64,000 bases of DNA from Megachile rotundata. Its lineage: Eukaryota > Arthropoda > Insecta > Hymenoptera > Megachilidae. The notes below the pieces were generated by a model. It worked only from the letters and a program-made list of their open reading frames with translations, had not been told where the DNA came from and made no database searches. Positions within the stretch are counted from its first letter, which is position 1, and each line of letters opens with the position of its first letter. A program made the translations under genes and the position numbers. Below are positions 12,699 to 23,504 of this stretch, in pieces. The DNA lies in the NCBI RefSeq assembly GCF_050947335.1, contig NC_134988.1:3658001-3722000 (forward strand), given 5' to 3'.

Positions 12699-13214
12699 CA
12701 AGGGACATTACCCAATCGCCAATCGCCGGTTTTGATGCGCTTTGAGTATGACATAGAACGCAAAAAAATATTTGACACGTATTTTTTTTTTATCGGCCAT
12801 CATCCATGCTGAAGGGGTGAAAATAGCCCCCAAATTTTGTCTTTTGACCTATAGTTTACATATGTGTAATTTCATATGTGAAAATAGTACAAAGTTTTAT
12901 TAAAAAAATTTGCAAAATAATGTTAATTTTTAACATATTTTTCAAACAAATAAATTTTTCAAAAATCCACTTAGGCCATATTATTGGCCTTCTAAAACAG
13001 AAAAATTTGCACTTTTAATTTTTTGTTTAGGCCTAATAGTTCCTGAGATATTCGAGAAAATATGTTTTGCAACCCCAACTTTAGGGGCCATTTTCACCCC
13101 TTCAGCATGGATGATGGCCGATAAAAAAAAATACGTGTCAAATATTTTTTTGCGTTCTATATCATACTCAAAGCGCATCAAAATCGGCGATTGGCGATTG
13201 GGTAATGTCCCTTG
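12699..13214. mobile_element. Long-TIR MITE, CAAGGGACAT family, copy 1
   Basis: The element has near-identical inverted arms of about 140 bases, beginning CAAGGGACATTACCC at the left and ending GGTAATGTCCCTTG at the right. Each arm carries AATATTTGACACG and a CATGCTGAAGGGGTGAAAAT box; the middle is about 240 bases of non-coding AT-rich DNA. Related elements lie at 39,424-40,150 and 42,826-44,863. Flanking 3-base sequences across the family fit a TNA-like duplication, which would suggest PIF/Harbinger. That assignment is tentative. Small open frames within the arms are not genes. Confidence 0.75.
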
Positions 13215-13217
13215 TAA

Positions 13218-13770
13218 GTATTATAGTAAAAAGGAGTTATTGGTGTGGCTTTAAGCTACAATGAACAGTTAATATCTCTGGAAAATAGGTAATATAATAT
13301 CTAAATGAACTCCTTTGTGCGAAACAACAAACGCATGAATAATTCTGTATCCGAATATTAATTAGAGTAAGTGTATGTTTACTCTGTTTATATTAGTTAT
13401 GTTTGCTTTCTGAAGTTGATGTATACTAGTACGATTAGCAAATGCATACATTTCATACTGAAATAATACAATTATTTACGAACTTGAAAAGTAATAAATT
13501 TTAATTTTGACCGATATCAATCTTGTATTGCCAATACGGTGGACATTTTGAAACCGACTATTAATTGTAACTTGCATAAATAAACATAAATATTGCTTAT
13601 CTGTTTCTCTATTATGTCGCAATAACTGGTTGGCTTATCGTATTATTGCCATAACTTTTTTATACATCTTTAAAATATTTATATAACGTTTCTTTATAAT
13701 TTCATCACATGGAATATACTAGCAACATTTATTCGTTAAATCCTGGAACATTGTATGATAAAACGTTTGC
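13218..13770. other. AT-rich intergenic DNA, nothing recognised
   Basis: No coding or structural signal was seen between the CAAGGG element and the next MITE. Confidence 0.45.
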
Positions 13771-13776
13771 AGAATA

Positions 13777-14090
13777 CAGTACTGATTCGTAATAAGCAAC
13801 TCGCCAGATCCGAGCGAGTGGTTTATTACGAATCAATGTAAGATTAAATGAATGAACGACAGAATCGCTATGCATCAGAGTGAGAAAACAATATATATGT
13901 TCTGTCCTCTTTCCACTAAACTGTTCGGTCGACCGTGAAAATTTATGACTTCTTCCGACTTCTTCGGTTTCGCGGACCTCTCATTCTTTCTCGGATCTCT
14001 CACTCAGCGGCCGACTTCAAACAAAGAAGAGGGGATAGAAATTTGCTTGTTACGAATCACAAAACTGTTGCTTGTTACGAATCAGTACTG
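13777..14090. mobile_element. TA-flanked MITE, 314 bp
   Basis: The ends are CAGTACTGATTCGTAAT... and ...ACGAATCAGTACTG, flanked by TA on both sides. The GATTCGTAAT motif recurs inside both ends (about 13,832-13,844 inverted, and 14,048-14,058), as subterminal transposase-binding sites do. CAGT ends and TA flanks fit the Tc1/mariner/pogo type. The 76-codon open frame that runs through it is not a gene. Confidence 0.75.
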
Positions 14091-14104
14091 TAGTAAGAAA
14101 AGAA

Positions 14105-14132
14105 TTCATGTCATAGATATCTATGACATGAA
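14105..14132. repeat. Perfect 28-bp palindrome
   Basis: The 14-base half TTCATGTCATAGAT is followed without a spacer by its exact reverse complement. A second small inverted pair, TACGTCA with TGACGTA, follows at about 14,159-14,179. Confidence 0.85.
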
Positions 14133-14311
14133 AACTTTCCAAGATAAAATACTTCCCCTACGTCAGTCAGTTTGACGTATTTAAGTTTCTTTGGTAAACA
14201 TAATCTGCTTACAAGAAAAATCTAATCGCGTCATTGTTACTAATCTCTATTTCCGTATCAAATTGAATAACGTATCTAGTATGTTTATGCAGCTGGTTCT
14301 CCTGACATATT

Positions 14312-14798
14312 CAGTTCCAGGCAATCGAATTAGGCCCACAACAAATTTTCACGTTCTTCGTAAAATAAAAGGCCTATGCAAATTGTAATGACGTAATTTA
14401 TTAGCTACTAACATAATACACTATTATTGTACATAACATTATTAACACGTGTTACTATTTTGTACTTTCACCCTTTGCTTTGGTCAGAGCTTGTATCGGA
14501 CACGCTTCGTATACATTAATCATATGCTTTCTATCCTCGATATTTTCCCAAATATCTGTAATTCTTCTCAACTCAGATAATGTGGTTGGAGAGTTGTAAA
14601 CTAGTCTGTTTAGTAGACTCCAGACACTTTCTACGGTATTCATCATTTCACCTGACGTGCTATCGATACTATACAGCTCATCACTCACACAATTTGTTAT
14701 CACGGTAGTAACAAGTTGCTATGTATATATCGTTATCAACGTATTTAATAATAATTTGCATGATCTAAGACATTTTTACATATATGGCATAGTGTTAT
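14312..14798 (-). mobile_element. Decayed Tc1-like element, interrupted copy
   Basis: The left end CAGTTCCAGGCAATCG matches, with changes, the ends of the better copy at 27,163-27,754, and the two align along their length. The right end is missing because a younger MITE begins at 14,799. A minus-strand remnant of the transposase C-terminus lies inside. Confidence 0.65.
14455..14640 (-). pseudogene. Tc1-like transposase, C-terminal remnant
   Basis: The minus-strand frame reads NTVESVWSLLNRLVYNSPTT, then SELRRITDIWENI and ends near ALTKAKG. This corresponds to the NPIENLW...LK..VY...L...I...W region after the last catalytic residue of Tc1-like transposases, which cut and paste the element in the nucleus. 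The upstream catalytic domain with its D,D residues is absent, so only about 60 codons survive. The frame is open, but the copy at 27,318-27,502 has a stop in the same region. The assignment is by motif pattern and I am fairly sure of it. Confidence 0.65.
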
Positions 14799-15068
14799 AA
14801 GGTGAAGTGGGGTAAGTTCGTAAACGGGGCAAATGCGTATGCAGACTATTTTTATTACAATATGAGCAAAATTCTTCCATTTAATATGTTTGTTTCCTTG
14901 TTTTGTTTCACCATATCCCCTTTTATATTTCAGCTAAGAGTACTTGTTTGCAGTATAGAGTACTTGTATAATGCAGCAAAAAGTATTTTATAGCAGATTT
15001 GTTAATAATTCTGCTCTGGTCCCATTGCCCATGAAATAAAATTTCAAAGTATTTAACTTCAAATTACA
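14799..15068 (+). mobile_element. AGGTGAAG MITE, 3'-truncated copy 1
   Basis: It begins AGGTGAAGTGGGGTAAG after a TA at 14,798-14,799 and stays similar to the full copies for about 270 bases, then loses similarity near 15,068; the right end is missing. It sits inside the Tc1-like relic to its left. The 63-codon open frame along it recurs in all copies but starts at GTG inside the terminal repeat, so it is not a gene. Confidence 0.65.
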
Positions 15069-15459
15069 AAATTTTTATGTTTTTGCACGTGTTGGTACGA
15101 CCCAGCATATTTTATGGTTTATTAAGGTCCAACCGTCAGGTGACGAGCGACGGCGTAGTCGTCACTTCAGGTCAAAGTTGACCTCAGCACAAACATCTTG
15201 TAAGAGCGGTTCTTGTCCCCTTTTCTTAACATTTTTTCGACCAATCTAATAGTCAATTTTAACAAGTCGCTGATCTACCCCCAACAACATGCCGACCCCA
15301 CCCATCATTTTTAATTTTCCTGGAAAGCATTCTTTTTAGATGGAAATTCTCCTAGTCAGCTCTCGTCAAGTAAACACTCTTAAAAGTCTGTAACTACGTT
15401 GTGTCAATTTTTGAAGTATTACAAATCAAATATTTGTTATTTTACTAAAGTTCAACATA

Positions 15460-15959
15460 AGATGAAGTCGGGTAAGTGCAAACTGGTTTTTGTAAAGTTG
15501 GTACTTAAACGTAAATATTTTCAGTCTGCTATGTAAATACTTAACGCTGTCCATATCGAACGCTTTGCACAATTGCTACTATTTCATTAATATTGACTAG
15601 GACCTTAATTTTCCTTGTACATTTTGATTTTAATAGAAAATTGTTTAAAATGTCAACTACTCTGCACTTTCCCCGAAAATGGAGTAAGAGCGTAACTTGA
15701 AGTTAAATACTTTGAAACTTTATTTCATGTGCAATGGGGCAAGAGCAGAATTATTAACAAATCTGCTATAAAATGCTTTTTACTGCATTATGCAAGTACT
15801 CTATACTGCAAACAAGTACTCTTAGCTGAAATATAAAAGGGGATATAGTGAAACAAAAGAAGGAAACAAACATACTAAATGGAGAAATTTCGCTCATATT
15901 GTAATAAAAATAGCCTGCACATGCATTTGCCCCGTTTACGAACCTACCCCACTTCACCT
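15460..15959 (-). mobile_element. AGGTGAAG MITE, full-length copy 2
   Basis: Ends are AGATGAAGTCGGGTAAGTGC and, inverted, AGGTGAAGTGGGGTAGG, flanked by TA. Subterminal GGGGCAA and GGGTAAG motifs appear in both orientations near the two ends, suggesting binding sites for a Tc1/mariner-type transposase supplied elsewhere. It lies in inverted orientation 390 bases from copy 1. It has no coding capacity. Confidence 0.75.
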
Positions 15960-15964
15960 TATAC

Positions 15965-17270
15965 CTCTTAAATCAGTTGTTCATTCTTTTTATCGGAATA
16001 GTGTTACTGATCCACAACTACACTAGCTCGCGTTCTCATTAAGTTGATGCGCAGCACAATAATCATAGCAACTTCGTATTGATCTTACACGATTTATTGC
16101 TGATTCGCAAGTAGTGCGATTCGTTCCATTAAAACTATTATGCGATGTAAACGTTAGACGCAGTCTCATTATATCACATTATAAATTTTTTATTACTGTA
16201 TGTATATTCGACATCAGTTTTCAATTTATTTAATAAAACCCGTTGATAGTAACTCTTAATCCTCGGATTTTATTCTTTAAACGTACTATTACTATTATAT
16301 TACTATAACTGCAGGGACCCATAAGTCCCTATTTAAAACAAGATACGAATCGCTCAGTTACGTGGAAATGGCTCTTTTATTTCACGGGCGCAGTTAAATT
16401 TTATCTGAACTCATAATCAAACACGTTACGATGTAGAGATGGAGGTGTTCCTAAGTTTCTAAAATTCTAAAATTCTACATTTCTTGATTTTTAAATTGCC
16501 ATAATACTAGATTCCTAAATTTATACATTTATTTAATTACAATGTATATTTTTATATTTATAAACTAAATTTTAATATTTATTAATATCTGATTCTACAA
16601 ATTCTTCAATTAACTAAATTTTCAAACTTCTTTGTTTTAGAATACATTAAGTAAATAAACATATGTTAAATACATTTGAACGAAAGAATTCATAATATTA
16701 TAATATTCGTAAATACTTTTTACAAAATATGGTTATTCGTATATGATCAAGTAAACTTCTGAAAACTGCCATCATAAATATTAATAAGCAGAAAACTCGA
16801 TATTGCAACGCATGACGCTACTAGTTTAAGTAAATAATATTTATACTTAATTTCCTCAAGGTCCTTACTTTGAAATACATTTCAATCTAATCTATATGCA
16901 GTGATACTTATGAAAGAATTTAATACTGTTACGTACATGAAAGTGAAAAAATGCATGTACGTATATCAGGCACTTTTACATCAGTACTATTTATTGAAGT
17001 CGTCAGTTCTAAGTAAAGATACGAAACGACAAAATAAAATAGCAGGGAAAACTCGAATAATATTATTATCATAAACTGCGTACATTTCGCTTTTCCTTAT
17101 AATTCAAACTTAACATTTCTTTATCTGATATTATTCAAGTCACAGCATTTCTCAAGAACATTACTATAGAATCTAATATAATTGTTTATAACGATGTCGC
17201 AGCACAACTGTTTGTTATATAGAATTTGTAGAAACCTAGTAAACGGGAGTAGAAATAAATATAATACAAA
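15965..17270. other. AT-rich DNA with an A/T quasi-repeat block
   Basis: No gene was found. From about 16,440 to 16,640 the sequence is a loose repetition of CTAAATTT and CTAAAATTCTA words, the same style as the phased blocks in the large intron. Confidence 0.4.
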
Positions 17271-17277
17271 TTATACA

Positions 17278-17305
17278 GGATGTTCCATTTAAGTGGACAT
17301 AGTAA
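17278..17305 (+). other. Possible mariner terminal motif
   Basis: CAGGATGTTCCATTTAAGTG resembles the ends of insect mariner-like elements. Its position suggests it could be the left end of the element whose transposase relic lies at 18,910-19,402, with the hairpin repeat inserted between. No matching right end was found. Confidence 0.3.
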
Positions 17306-17450
17306 AAAATCTCGAAGACGTGTGGTTTAAGAAAAACAAACTGTCACGTGGCCTTCAGTATTTCGTGTGAAGAGTCAAATGGCGTTACTATAATAGGCGT
17401 CTTCGAGGTTATTTCAGAGTCATCTTATCTTTTCTTGTCATAAACTCATA

Positions 17451-18844
17451 TTTTTAACCGACTTCGAAAAAGGAGGAGGTTACTCAATTCGATCAGTATT
17501 TTTTTTTTTCCCCCTATGTATATTCACCGATTACGCCTAGCTGGGTGGACCGATCGGAACGAAACTTCTTGCATCTGGTAGGTTCTGACTCCCCATTGGT
17601 ACCATTATCAAAAAATTTTTCATTTTTTAATTGCAAAGTGTTGTTATTGCAAAAAAAACCGGCAACTTTTGAAATAAACTTTTCTCGATTTTGGTGCGCT
17701 TTTACTATCTTATCACGGACATGATTCTGAATAATTTTGTTCATATACAAATTTCGCGGAAAGCTTTTGTTTTCGAGATATTAACGAAAAATTGTTATTA
17801 TCTTTTGAAATCAACTTCGAACGATTTTAATGTTCTTTTAATATGGGTTCTTTTAATATGTTGTCAGGGGCATGGTTCTGGACAACCTTTTCCATATGCA
17901 TAACTGACGGAAAGCTTTAGTTTTCTAGATATTAGCGAAAAAAAAAAATTGAAAAACGAATATCCATGTTGTCTTTTACTTAATTATGTTCGTGGCATTT
18001 ACGCAGACAAAAAAAAACCGGAAGAACTATCTCACAGTATCCTATACAATTCTCCTTATTCCACTAAAAAGCGTGAAATAAAATAATTTTAAGAAAAAAA
18101 ATACGCCGACTTCGAAATGCACTAAAAAGTATAAAATAATTTCTATTTCCTAATGACGTAATTTCTATTTCATTCAATCATACAATTACGTAACAGATAT
18201 GAATGAAACCTATTTACTCGTTAGGTAGTTTATTAAATACATTTCAACCTTTTCGGAGGCGGCGCAAAATTAAAAATACCTCAGTAAACGTTGCTCCCAA
18301 TAACCAGTTGATTGTGGTATGGCATATTGGAAATTAATAAATCCTGAGAAAGAATACGAACCATTATAGATATATCTGGTAATATACGTAAATGTAATGA
18401 CTGCATCTTCATTTCGCAACGTTTCTGATAGAAATGAAATTGAATCGACTTCGTTCGCATGTGGAAGCCATGGATCTAAAAACCTATAAATGGAGCCCAC
18501 GACGCGGGAATTACCAAATTTGCGGCAGATGGGCTCTATCTTTATAATATATGCGGCGATCGAGTCTTTCCGTCGCATACTCTATGAATCTAGATAGACC
18601 ATAGTTACATTCTATACGCACTAACACCTACTTCGCGGCATGCTATCGAGTTATATGTATAGAAAAAAAAATAGCTATACAAGCTTTGAAAAGGTTGAAA
18701 TGTATTTAATAAACTACCTAACGAGTAAATAGGTTTCATTCATATCTGTTACGTAATTGTATGATTGAATGAAATAGAAATTATTTTATACTTTTTAGTG
18801 CATTTCGAAGTCGGCGTATTTTTTTTCTTAAAATTATTTTATTT
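17451..18844. mobile_element. Composite hairpin repeat, copy 1
   Basis: It begins ATTTTTAACCGACTTCGAA followed by GGAGGAGGTTACTCAATTCG, a dispersed repeat start I recognise from insect genomes without knowing an agreed family name. A T-run and about 600 bases of shared sequence follow, then a long hairpin whose arms are at 18,076-18,254 and 18,688-18,844. Its far end, read inverted, again contains CCGACTTCGAAA, so the composite is bounded by inverted related sequence. The left arm carries a 22-base extra segment near 18,150-18,172. The second copy is at 34,443-36,913. Confidence 0.75.
18270..18578 (-). other. 102-codon open frame in the hairpin loop, probably non-coding
   Basis: The frame is open in both copies of the repeat (also 36,279-36,587). 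By eye the two differ at about ten bases, about eight of which change the amino acid. That pattern shows no protein-level constraint. No domain is recognised. It is recorded because it is one of the longer frames in the window and is duplicated, but I judge it not to be a gene. Confidence 0.6.
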
Positions 18845-18909
18845 ATTCCAGAATCATATTCTATAATACATGAAAAAATGCATGACTTTTATTTGATACA
18901 TTTTGTTGT

Positions 18910-19402
18910 ATGTTCAATATTACACTTGGTAGGTGTACATCTTCAAGCATCATTGGTACCTTAAGAATTATTGATGACACGTTAGGTGAAAACAAATATA
19001 GAGACTTCTCGAATCACGAATTACCTGCATTACTTGAAGATCTAAACCTAGCAGACAGGCAAGATGTGTGGTTCCTACATGACGATTTCCCATCTCATTA
19101 TTCCCGTATTGCAAGTACTACATGTACATCAGGATTTTACTGATCGTTCCATAGGTTGTGGTGGTCCAATTTCCTAGCTAGCGAGATCACTTGATGTAAT
19201 ATCACCCGATTACTTCCTATAGGGTTATCTTAAGGAAAGGGTATACTCCGATCTACTGTACATCAGAAAACGTGAAAGAGCGAATAATAACTGCGTGTCA
19301 TAGAATCACTAGAAGAATTTTATTATCTGTTCATAAGTCATTTATTAAACGAATTAATAAGTGTCTAGAAATTGACAGCAACAATTTCGAGCATATACTG
19401 TA
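18910..19402 (+). pseudogene. Mariner/Tc3-type transposase, decayed C-terminal half
   Basis: The first frame contains ELPALLEDLNL and VWFLHDDFPSHYSR, matching the segment around the second catalytic aspartate (usually QHDGAPAHY). After a frameshift near 19,140 the text resumes as DRSIGCGGP, then ARSLDVISPDYFL and GYLKERVYSD, matching the family's WIGRGGP, RSPDLTPLDFFLWG and LK..VY block with the third catalytic position. It closes with NNFEHIL near 19,400. There are two stop codons in this second part, plus more further on, and the N-terminal DNA-binding half and first catalytic aspartate are missing. It would have moved a mariner-type element; this copy cannot. It directly abuts the hairpin repeat to its left. 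Confidence 0.75.
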
Positions 19403-19404
19403 AT

Positions 19405-22400
19405 GTTCCTTAATGTCGTGAAAAACTTTACAGAAGAAAATAACATTGTCATTTTAATAGAAAAAATATTTTTGACATAAACATGAAATATGAACTAGAT
19501 ATTTAAAAAAATTTTGATATAAGTTCAATATTGAACTAAAAAAAATAGTTATTATTTTTTGTGATAGAAAAAAGTGTCAAAGAAAAACATAGTCTTGTTC
19601 AAACGGACAAATATTACGGTGGTTAAGAAATTTTTCTTAAAATCAATTTTTTCGTGATTTTAAGGCCTTTACATTTTTCTTAATGTGATAATACATGTAT
19701 TTTCGTCGCCATGACAATTTCCTCTGGCAATTTTGTTCATCCATTTTTCTAGAGAAAAATTTCTTCTATTGGTCCACTTCCGAAAATATCTTAAAGAATG
19801 GAAAATATATTCATACATTGGAACGAAAAAATTGGTAATTTTATAATTCCAATTAATGCATAAACCTGATAAAACGCTATTATGTGTGTCGTTGTAAAAA
19901 AATATCTTTAAAGTAAGACCATTGTTACAAATCAGAAAATTAGTTTCCTAAATTGATTCATGGTCTTGATTCAAATTGGATCATGTCTGTTTTTTATTAC
20001 TTCAGGTAAGGACTTTTATTTAAAAATATACATTCTATAAAAGATAACAAATAACTCTGAAAAGCATTGTACAGTATGCTGAACAGAACTAAATGTGCCT
20101 TTAATGAAATAAACAGTCGTCAAATTGGTATTTTATTCATCTGTAAATCATCGATATTACAATGATTGAGTACAACTGAAATGAATCCGTATCTTGCAAA
20201 AGAGGCAGTGAATACAAGATTATTTCAAAACAAGCAGATTACTTTATGTAATGAGAATATAAGGTAAAATAAACAATATTTGTAGCTTTAATCTATAAAA
20301 AGAATATTACAGAATTTTTCAATTCAATTACATAAGTTTGTTGATTTTTCCTAAAGTTATATTGGTGCTTTGGCGGGCCGTACAAAAAGTTGTAAAGGGC
20401 CGCAGGTTGTCGACCCCTGTTGTAGATGGTCAAGTTTTATGACGTTTTGTTATTTCACTATGCCCATACAGAAACGCTTAAATATAATGAAATCAGCTGT
20501 AAATTTAATCTTACATTCAATAAACCGATACTACGGTGTATCATTTCTCTAAAAATACTTACAAACAAAATTTATAAGGAAGCAGGAAAATTCTTGACAT
20601 TAATCAATGGAAAATACATGGAATATAATTAAAAAAAATAAAACAATTGTGATATACAAGTTCAATCGTCAATTTGCTAACAGATAATTGTTAATGAAAA
20701 TAAGAAAATACTAAAACAAAATGAGAAGGGTGAAGAATATTTTTAACAGAATAAATAATACTGATCATTTAATTATCACTTAGTTACTTTATTTTTGTTA
20801 TTCAATCAAACAATGAATGACATTCATTATATAATTGCTCAAGGTTTGTGACGTTTTGTTATTTCACTATACCCATACATAAACGGGTAAATATAATAAA
20901 ACAAATTTTAATTTTAATATTGAATTCGGTAATACGATACTACGTTGTATCATTTTTATAAAAATGCCTCAATTATATGAAAATAGTAAATACTGTTAAT
21001 AATATTCACTAAGCAAAATGTTGATGGTTTTTAGTAAATGAAACAACAGCAATATTTAAAAAGGATGAATTAATTAATTGAAGGAAACAACTGTTTTTCT
21101 AAATATATTACACGTTTGCGAAGAAGTATTTCATTAAATATTTCAATAAACGAATAAAATAATTTGTTAAAGTCTTTTACCTTATTTTTTCTTCTCAAAT
21201 ATGTATGTTCTCATACTTTCTTCGTCTCATTTCTCGTACTTTTCATGCTATAACGTTTCTATCTTTAAAAAAAAAGTAATCATTTGAGCCGGTGCAACTT
21301 AAGAACTGCTAAGTGATCCAATTTATAAAACTAACCGTACTGTTATATACAAGAAAATACCGTCATAAATCAAAACATGTTTTTACATTTGAGCATAAAA
21401 ATTTCAGAACAATTTTAACATTGCAATTAATATATAAATCTAATAAAATGAACTCAAATAGTATCTGACTCTATAAAAAATATTTTCAAAATAGCGTTAT
21501 TGGTCTAATTTAGCAAACTGATTCTCCAATTTGGATCACAGGTTTGTATTTATTTGTACAAACCTCTTAAAGTACAAATTTTTTTTTTTAAATATACTTA
21601 TATTTTATTAACAGATGAAAAATAACTTTAAGAAACATTCTAAAATGTACTAAAAAAAAAATAAATAGGCATTTGACAATATATTTAATTGCTATGAAAC
21701 TGATAGCTTATCCATTCGTAATAATCAATATTGCAAATATTAGTACTGTTTAAATTGATCCATCTTATACTATTAATACATTGCGTATCGAAAGTTTAGA
21801 CGCATTATATTTTTTTACAAAAACATACCTCCTGATGAATCTTTGATTGAACACAATAATAACAAAAGATATAATTTAATATGATACGTTTATCTGCAAG
21901 TAACCTACAGTGAAAATAATTGGAACTCTTTAATATTTGGATCCAAGAAATTTAGCAGATAAGCGGTATTGTAAAAATTATTTTGAAAGAAGTGCAACCT
22001 TACAATTAGATTGAAATTATTTTTAGACCAAATTCATATCAGCTAATAAAACGTTCAAAGAAAATCATTTTTGCCAAATATTAAGTCGCTACCCCTACTT
22101 GAAGAGTAGATACTGGACGAAATGCTATTTATAATTTAAGCTCTATATCTTTTGTTGTATCGTCCGGAAAAATTTGAAAAAATCAGGGACATTCTGCTCT
22201 ATAGTGTATTTATGAATTTTTCCAGAATTTTTAAATGCAAAATGATTTTTAAAAAATTCTAAAAACTTAAAAATAATTTTGCTTAATAGAAATTATCAAG
22301 TAACCACGTACATATTTTTACAGTAGACGTACTTTATCATAATTATTCATCTGTAATATTTTCAAATTTTTGGAATGGTGGAACACAACTGCAAAAATCA

Positions 22401-22560
22401 ACCCTTTTAGTAGTACTGACAATATTGCTAAAAATTAGAAATTGTATAATATTTGTATCGTCGAAATCTGTCCAACATGGAGAAATTTCGTGTTTCAAGG
22501 AATATATGAATTCGATTGAGGAAGAGGGTAAATAAAAATTGTTTAGACACAATTGAGCCT
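19405..22560. other. AT-rich DNA with diverged internal duplications and a hAT-like end
   Basis: No gene. Two diverged copies of a stretch containing TGACGTTTTGTTATTTCACTA lie at about 20,436-20,560 and 20,850-20,980. A second, weaker similarity links about 19,860-20,160 with 21,420-21,740. These look like old duplications. A hAT-like end is listed separately. Confidence 0.45.
20360..20419 (+). mobile_element. Right end of a hAT-like element (remnant)
   Basis: The sequence GGCGGGCCGTACAAAAAG, then GGGCCGCAGGTTGTCGACCC and CCTG matches the well-known GGCCGC...GACCCCTG end of hAT-type elements. No left end and no transposase were found, so only this terminal fragment is claimed. Confidence 0.5.
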
Positions 22561-23500
22561 GAAAAATCGTGATCGTTTATTGGCTCTAGCGATTCGAATT
22601 AGGGGAAAAAGCCTTGCGGCATAAAAAACCCCTTACAAAAATATGTGTTCGTTAATGATTCTATAGTGAAAATGTGTACGAGTATGTGTACGTTGTGTTG
22701 ATTGCGTATTGAATGAGGAGAACAAGGTCTCGCTCAATGTTGTTCGATTGGAGGAGAACAGGATCTCACTCAATGTGGTTGGATTTGAGGAGAACAGGGT
22801 CTCGCTCAGCGTTGTTCGATTCGCGTGATAATTCACGTTGCGTGAGATTATTCACGATGATCGATTCGAGGAGTGTAGGACTCACTCGAATCATGTATGA
22901 TTTAACCACCCTACCGTGGCCTGTTCGAGGAGTGTAGGACTCACCCGAACAGTGTGTAATGTACGATTTAACCACCCTACCGTGGCCCATTCGAGGAGTG
23001 CAGGGTCTCGCTCGAATGGTGTTGTGAATGATTTCCGAACCACCCTGCATTGGTTATGCTACGTTGCGTTATGCGGAACTTTCGAACTCACGATTGACTT
23101 TTTCGACTCTCGATCCGAACCGTGCAAGCTTCAACGTTCGACTGTCTTTTTCGTTGTACGAAAGATCGCCTAAATACCCTCGCGTTTCCGAAGGTAACGG
23201 TTAGGAAGAACTCTATGCTTTCGTTCGTTAAAATTGTTTAAAAAGAGAGGTACAGCTGTTAGCTGATTTATGACACGCACGTGTTTACAGTAAGACTAGT
23301 TCGGCTAGGATTTGAGAGACAAAAGGGTCCTCGGTGACCCGTATTTCGAGGTATGAACGGTTCACGGCGGTCCGCGCGCCGAACCACTTGAACCCTGCAA
23401 TAAATTGCTTAGCCGCGGCATAGGTTTCGGTTCGCGGCCGAACAATATTGATGGTATAGGTAACCTCGATATGACTGTGGATCTGCTATGTATCATTGCT
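22560..23500 (+). mobile_element. LTR-like block with hairpin modules (boundaries unclear)
   Basis: A GC-rich island holds, in order, a TATA-like CATAAAAAACC at about 22,619; three tandem units of about 41 bases with GGAGAACAGGGTCTCGCTCA (22,711-22,830); three larger units with GAGGAGTGTAGGACTCACTCG and CCACCCTACCGTGGCC (22,863-23,050); and AATAAA at 23,399-23,404. The order promoter, repeat-rich leader, polyadenylation signal mirrors the solo LTR at 3,308-5,431, though the sequences are unrelated. No target duplication or clean TG...CA ends could be fixed, so it may be a decayed or partial LTR. Confidence 0.5.
22711..23050 (+). repeat. Two sets of tandem modules with self-pairing arms
   Basis: Set one has three units of about 41 bases, set two has three units of about 58-67 bases. 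In set two each unit holds arms such as ATTCGAG and CTCGAAT around GTGTAGGACTCA, so each can fold into a short hairpin. The open frames over this region on both strands are products of the repeats. Confidence 0.75.
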
Positions 23501-23504
23501 GATT

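Noticed and set aside
22633..23173. Overlapping frames on both strands with SNPTTLSE or RRTRS repeats
   Set aside because: They simply translate the tandem hairpin modules of the LTR-like block.
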